Of a DNA stretch of 64,000 bases, positions 62,192 through 64,000 are shown one piece after another; position 1 is the first letter of the stretch, and the number at the start of each line of letters is the position of its first letter. The notes beneath the pieces were generated by a model. It made no database searches. It had not been told where the DNA came from and worked only from the letters and a program-made list of their open reading frames with translations. Origin of the DNA: Moorena sp. SIOASIH. Its GTDB lineage: Bacteria; Cyanobacteriota; Cyanobacteriia; Cyanobacteriales; Coleofasciculaceae. The translations under genes and the position numbers were made by a program. The DNA is taken from positions 868,001 through 932,000 of the forward strand of contig NZ_JAAHIH010000003.1 of NCBI RefSeq assembly GCF_010671925.1. The letters are read 5' to 3'.

Positions 62192-63544
62192 CTAAGAGAC
62201 TGTTATCTCCGTGGGCGTGACTTTCCCCCGCACCGGAGGTAGCTGAGTGGGGTCAATTCCCAGTTTTTTGAGACCCCTTAGTTTTATGTTTACTGCCCCA
62301 TTCACATCAGCATCATCATGATATCCACATTCAGTACAAACAAATTTTTCTTTCTTTCTGTTACTTTTGCTGATGTGATGGCATTTTGGGCATTTTTGAG
62401 ATGTGTACTTGGGATTTATTTTTACTACTGGTATGCCTGACTTTGCAGCCACAACTTCTACCTTTTTGACTAGTTCTCCCCAAGCTGCGTTAGATATCGA
62501 TCTATTTAAACCTCTTTTTGCCGACTGCCCATTGCGGTCATAACCACCCTTCTCATTGGGTTTAGGCTTGCACCGAGACTTCATTCCTTTAATATTGAGA
62601 TCTTCAAATACTAAAGCATCTGCCCCATCAACTAATTGATTTGCTACATCCCAATGGTAGGCACTACGGTTATTTGTTATCCGCTCATGAAGAGAAGCAA
62701 CTTTAGAATAAGACTTTTTTCTGTTACTAGACCCCTTCCTCTTTCTGCTAGCAGTTTTTTGCCTTAATTTTAAGCGCCTTTCCCTTCTCCTAAAAGCTTT
62801 TTGTTTGGCTGGATTAGCTATTGTTTTTCCATTAGAGAGACTTACTAATTTATTGATGCCTAGGTCGCACCCGCACACTTTCAGAGGGTCAATTTCGGTG
62901 TTATTTTTTACTGGAGCAGGTGGAACCGATTTGTCTTCGATCTGAAGGCTGGCAAACCACCCACGAGCTTTTCTACGAACAGTAACGGACTTTAAGGCAA
63001 ACCCATCAGGAATAGGGCGGGAGTTGTGAAAACCAATCCATCCAATTCCTGGAAGGTATATCTTGTTTCCATTAAGCTTTACCTGACCAGGAGCATACTT
63101 AAAGCTCCTAAACCGTGACCTTCTTTTTGGCTTCGGATAACCTGTCTCTCCCTTGAAGAATTTGGCAAATGCAACATCTAACTGTCTTAGAGTCTGTTGC
63201 AAGACAGTTGAATGAATCGATTTGTACCAGGGTCTTTCTTTCTTAAGTATAGGAAGATTGGAACTTTGAGCTTCGTAAGCATTTCGTCTTGGATTTTTTT
63301 GGCTTTTCTTCCAAGGGTAGCCCACAGAGTGATTCTTACTTACTGAACAGGTCAACGGACACGCTTCTCCCCCACTTTTAAAGTCGCAATAATTACCTAA
63401 CCTGGGAGCCTTTGCTTGATCGTAAGAATCATTTCTGTCTCTAAGTAGGTAATTATATTGTGCTCTCAGCATGTCTAACCACCGATTCATTACGGCTTGT
63501 TGTCGTTGACTTGGTTTGAGTTTATAAGAATATCCCAGTTGCAT
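62192..63544 (-). CDS. tnpB: TnpB RNA-guided endonuclease, intact (separate subfamily)
   Basis: 450 residues. RuvC-I D227 (CGCDLGINKLVSLSNGK), RuvC-II E314 (ALVFEDLNIKGM), zinc ribbon C385/C388/C403/C406 (CPKCHH..CTECGY) and the final D413 (DADVNGAVNI) are present. An extra cysteine-bearing segment near residues 50-70 (NYCDFKSGGEACPLTCSV) distinguishes it from the other TnpBs here. The C-terminus runs into the right end, 18 bp from the terminal hairpin. The divergent 60-residue gene starts 60 bp upstream, so the two may share a bidirectional promoter. Confidence 0.95.
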   Translation of the reverse strand: MQLGYSYKLKPSQRQQAVMNRWLDMLRAQYNYLLRDRNDSYDQAKAPRLGNYCDFKSGGEACPLTCSVSKNHSVGYPWKKSQKNPRRNAYEAQSSNLPILKKERPWYKSIHSTVLQQTLRQLDVAFAKFFKGETGYPKPKRRSRFRSFKYAPGQVKLNGNKIYLPGIGWIGFHNSRPIPDGFALKSVTVRRKARGWFASLQIEDKSVPPAPVKNNTEIDPLKVCGCDLGINKLVSLSNGKTIANPAKQKAFRRRERRLKLRQKTASRKRKGSSNRKKSYSKVASLHERITNNRSAYHWDVANQLVDGADALVFEDLNIKGMKSRCKPKPNEKGGYDRNGQSAKRGLNRSISNAAWGELVKKVEVVAAKSGIPVVKINPKYTSQKCPKCHHISKSNRKKEKFVCTECGYHDDADVNGAVNIKLRGLKKLGIDPTQLPPVRGKVTPTEITVS

Positions 63545-63604
63545 TTGTTCGACCCTTTCAGTGCTAATCTAATTATAGACCCCTGAAATTAGCTTGTCAA
63601 GTAA

Positions 63605-63787
63605 ATGCCTGAAAAAATCAAAAGAAAAGTAGGAAGACCCAGATTGCACGAAGAAGCCAAGAAAAGTTACAGCATCAAAGCCACTGAGGCTGGCTGGCAG
63701 GGATTGAAGCGCCTAGCAGCTTGTTCTGGATTAAGTCTCTCTGAATACTTAGAGTTCTTAGGAAGGACTGGGACTCTGCCTAATTGA
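63605..63787 (+). CDS. Small basic DNA-binding-like protein inside the tnpB element
   Basis: 60 residues: MPEKIKRKVGRPRLHEEAKK, then SYSIKATEAGWQGLKRLAACSGLSLSEYLEFLGRTGTLPN. The N-terminus has an AT-hook-like K-V-G-R-P-R, and the remainder looks like a CopG/ribbon-helix-helix type helix pair. It lies within the hairpin-bounded element, divergent from tnpB, at the place where tnpA is found in two-gene relatives. It may repress tnpB or bind the element end. That role is inferred only from layout. Confidence 0.7.
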   Translation: MPEKIKRKVGRPRLHEEAKKSYSIKATEAGWQGLKRLAACSGLSLSEYLEFLGRTGTLPN

Positions 63788-63867
63788 GAGGAAATTCATC
63801 CCCACCTTAAGAAGGATGGGGTATTCTTTCCCCTCAAACTCCCCTATTGATAAATAAATAATAAATG

Positions 63868-63907
63868 TAATGCCACCCTTGAGTTTATAAACTCAAGGGT
63901 GGCATTA
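63868..63907. terminator. Perfect 40-bp palindrome beyond the element
   Basis: TAATGCCACCCTTGAGTTTA is followed immediately by its exact reverse complement. No loop and no T-run, so it is either a bidirectional terminator-like structure or a recent palindromic repeat. The last 90 bases of the window hold nothing assignable. Confidence 0.55.
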
Positions 63908-64000
63908 TACCGTTTTTGTTAATGGATGAGAAATATAGTTAGTCGGTATTTGGTAACTGGTAAACAAAAGCAGGTAAAAGTATAGCAATCCTATTAAAAC

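Larger units (their letters stand above)
62152..63821 (-). mobile_element. IS200/IS605-type element with tnpB and a divergent small gene
   Basis: The end hairpins CCCCA-CCCT..AGGG-A-TGGGG (62152-62174) and CCCCA-CCTT..AAGG-A-TGGGG (63800-63821) have the same orientation and the same bulged A, the hallmark of IS200/IS605 ends. Between them are tnpB on the minus strand and a 60-residue gene on the plus strand. No tnpA is present. Confidence 0.8.

Overview
The window looks like a chromosomal segment of a large-genome filamentous cyanobacterium, with marine Moorena-like organisms the best guess. The evidence is GCGATCGC (HIP1) octamers throughout, the cyanobacterial/plastid genes ycf46 and ycf35, cyanobacterial-type housekeeping genes, and an extreme load of heptamer tandem repeats, miniature inverted-repeat elements and tiny hairpin repeats. 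No rRNA, tRNA or CRISPR array was seen.

Layout. 0-6 kb: a tnpB cut by the window edge, a Uma2-family protein, and a two-gene glycine betaine/proline-type ABC transporter (proV, then a proW-proX fusion). 6-12 kb: lgt, an IscB RNA-guided nuclease with its upstream omega-RNA region, a GatD-like amidotransferase and an intact tnpB. 12-24 kb: three hypothetical genes, a NACHT NTPase, malQ, a RodZ-like protein, an RsuA/RluB pseudouridine synthase, a DUF2993 protein, a small ribbon-helix-helix/zinc protein, ycf46 and ycf35. 24-31 kb: thioredoxin, a class I aminotransferase, gatB and argJ. 31-36 kb: a DUF547 lipoprotein, two membrane-glycan glycosyltransferases and a DUF3179 protein. 36-42 kb: an IS630-type fragment, an FMN alpha-hydroxy-acid oxidase, an ATP-grasp ligase and a PLP decarboxylase. 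42-46 kb: a tnpB broken by three tiny repeat insertions and by a complete group II intron. 46-56 kb: an exported protein, an AI-2E transporter, a DUF39/HcyBio homocysteine protein, another intact tnpB element, then a minus-strand set of cysteine dioxygenase, GNAT, ATP-grasp and EamA exporter. 56-59 kb: a four-gene membrane redox operon with a Rieske/ferric-reductase fusion. 59-64 kb: YraN, YtxH and DUF948 proteins and an IS200/IS605-type element with tnpB plus a divergent 60-residue protein.

Main observations. (1) The group II intron at 44172-46335 lies inside tnpB. Removing it exactly restores the TnpB C-terminal frame, matching the intact copy at 50.1 kb. (2) A 22-27 bp repeat, made of a small variable hairpin followed by a tail close to ACGCTNCGCGAA, is found intergenically, in frame inside genes, and as a gene-breaking insertion. 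(3) Three tnpB copies carry the same upstream stem with compensatory base changes. (4) RNA-guided nuclease genes are dense: one IscB, three intact TnpBs, one TnpB cut by the window edge, one interrupted TnpB, and one orphan right end. (5) Sulfur-amino-acid and ATP-grasp genes cluster between 39 and 56 kb and could form an undescribed small-molecule pathway.
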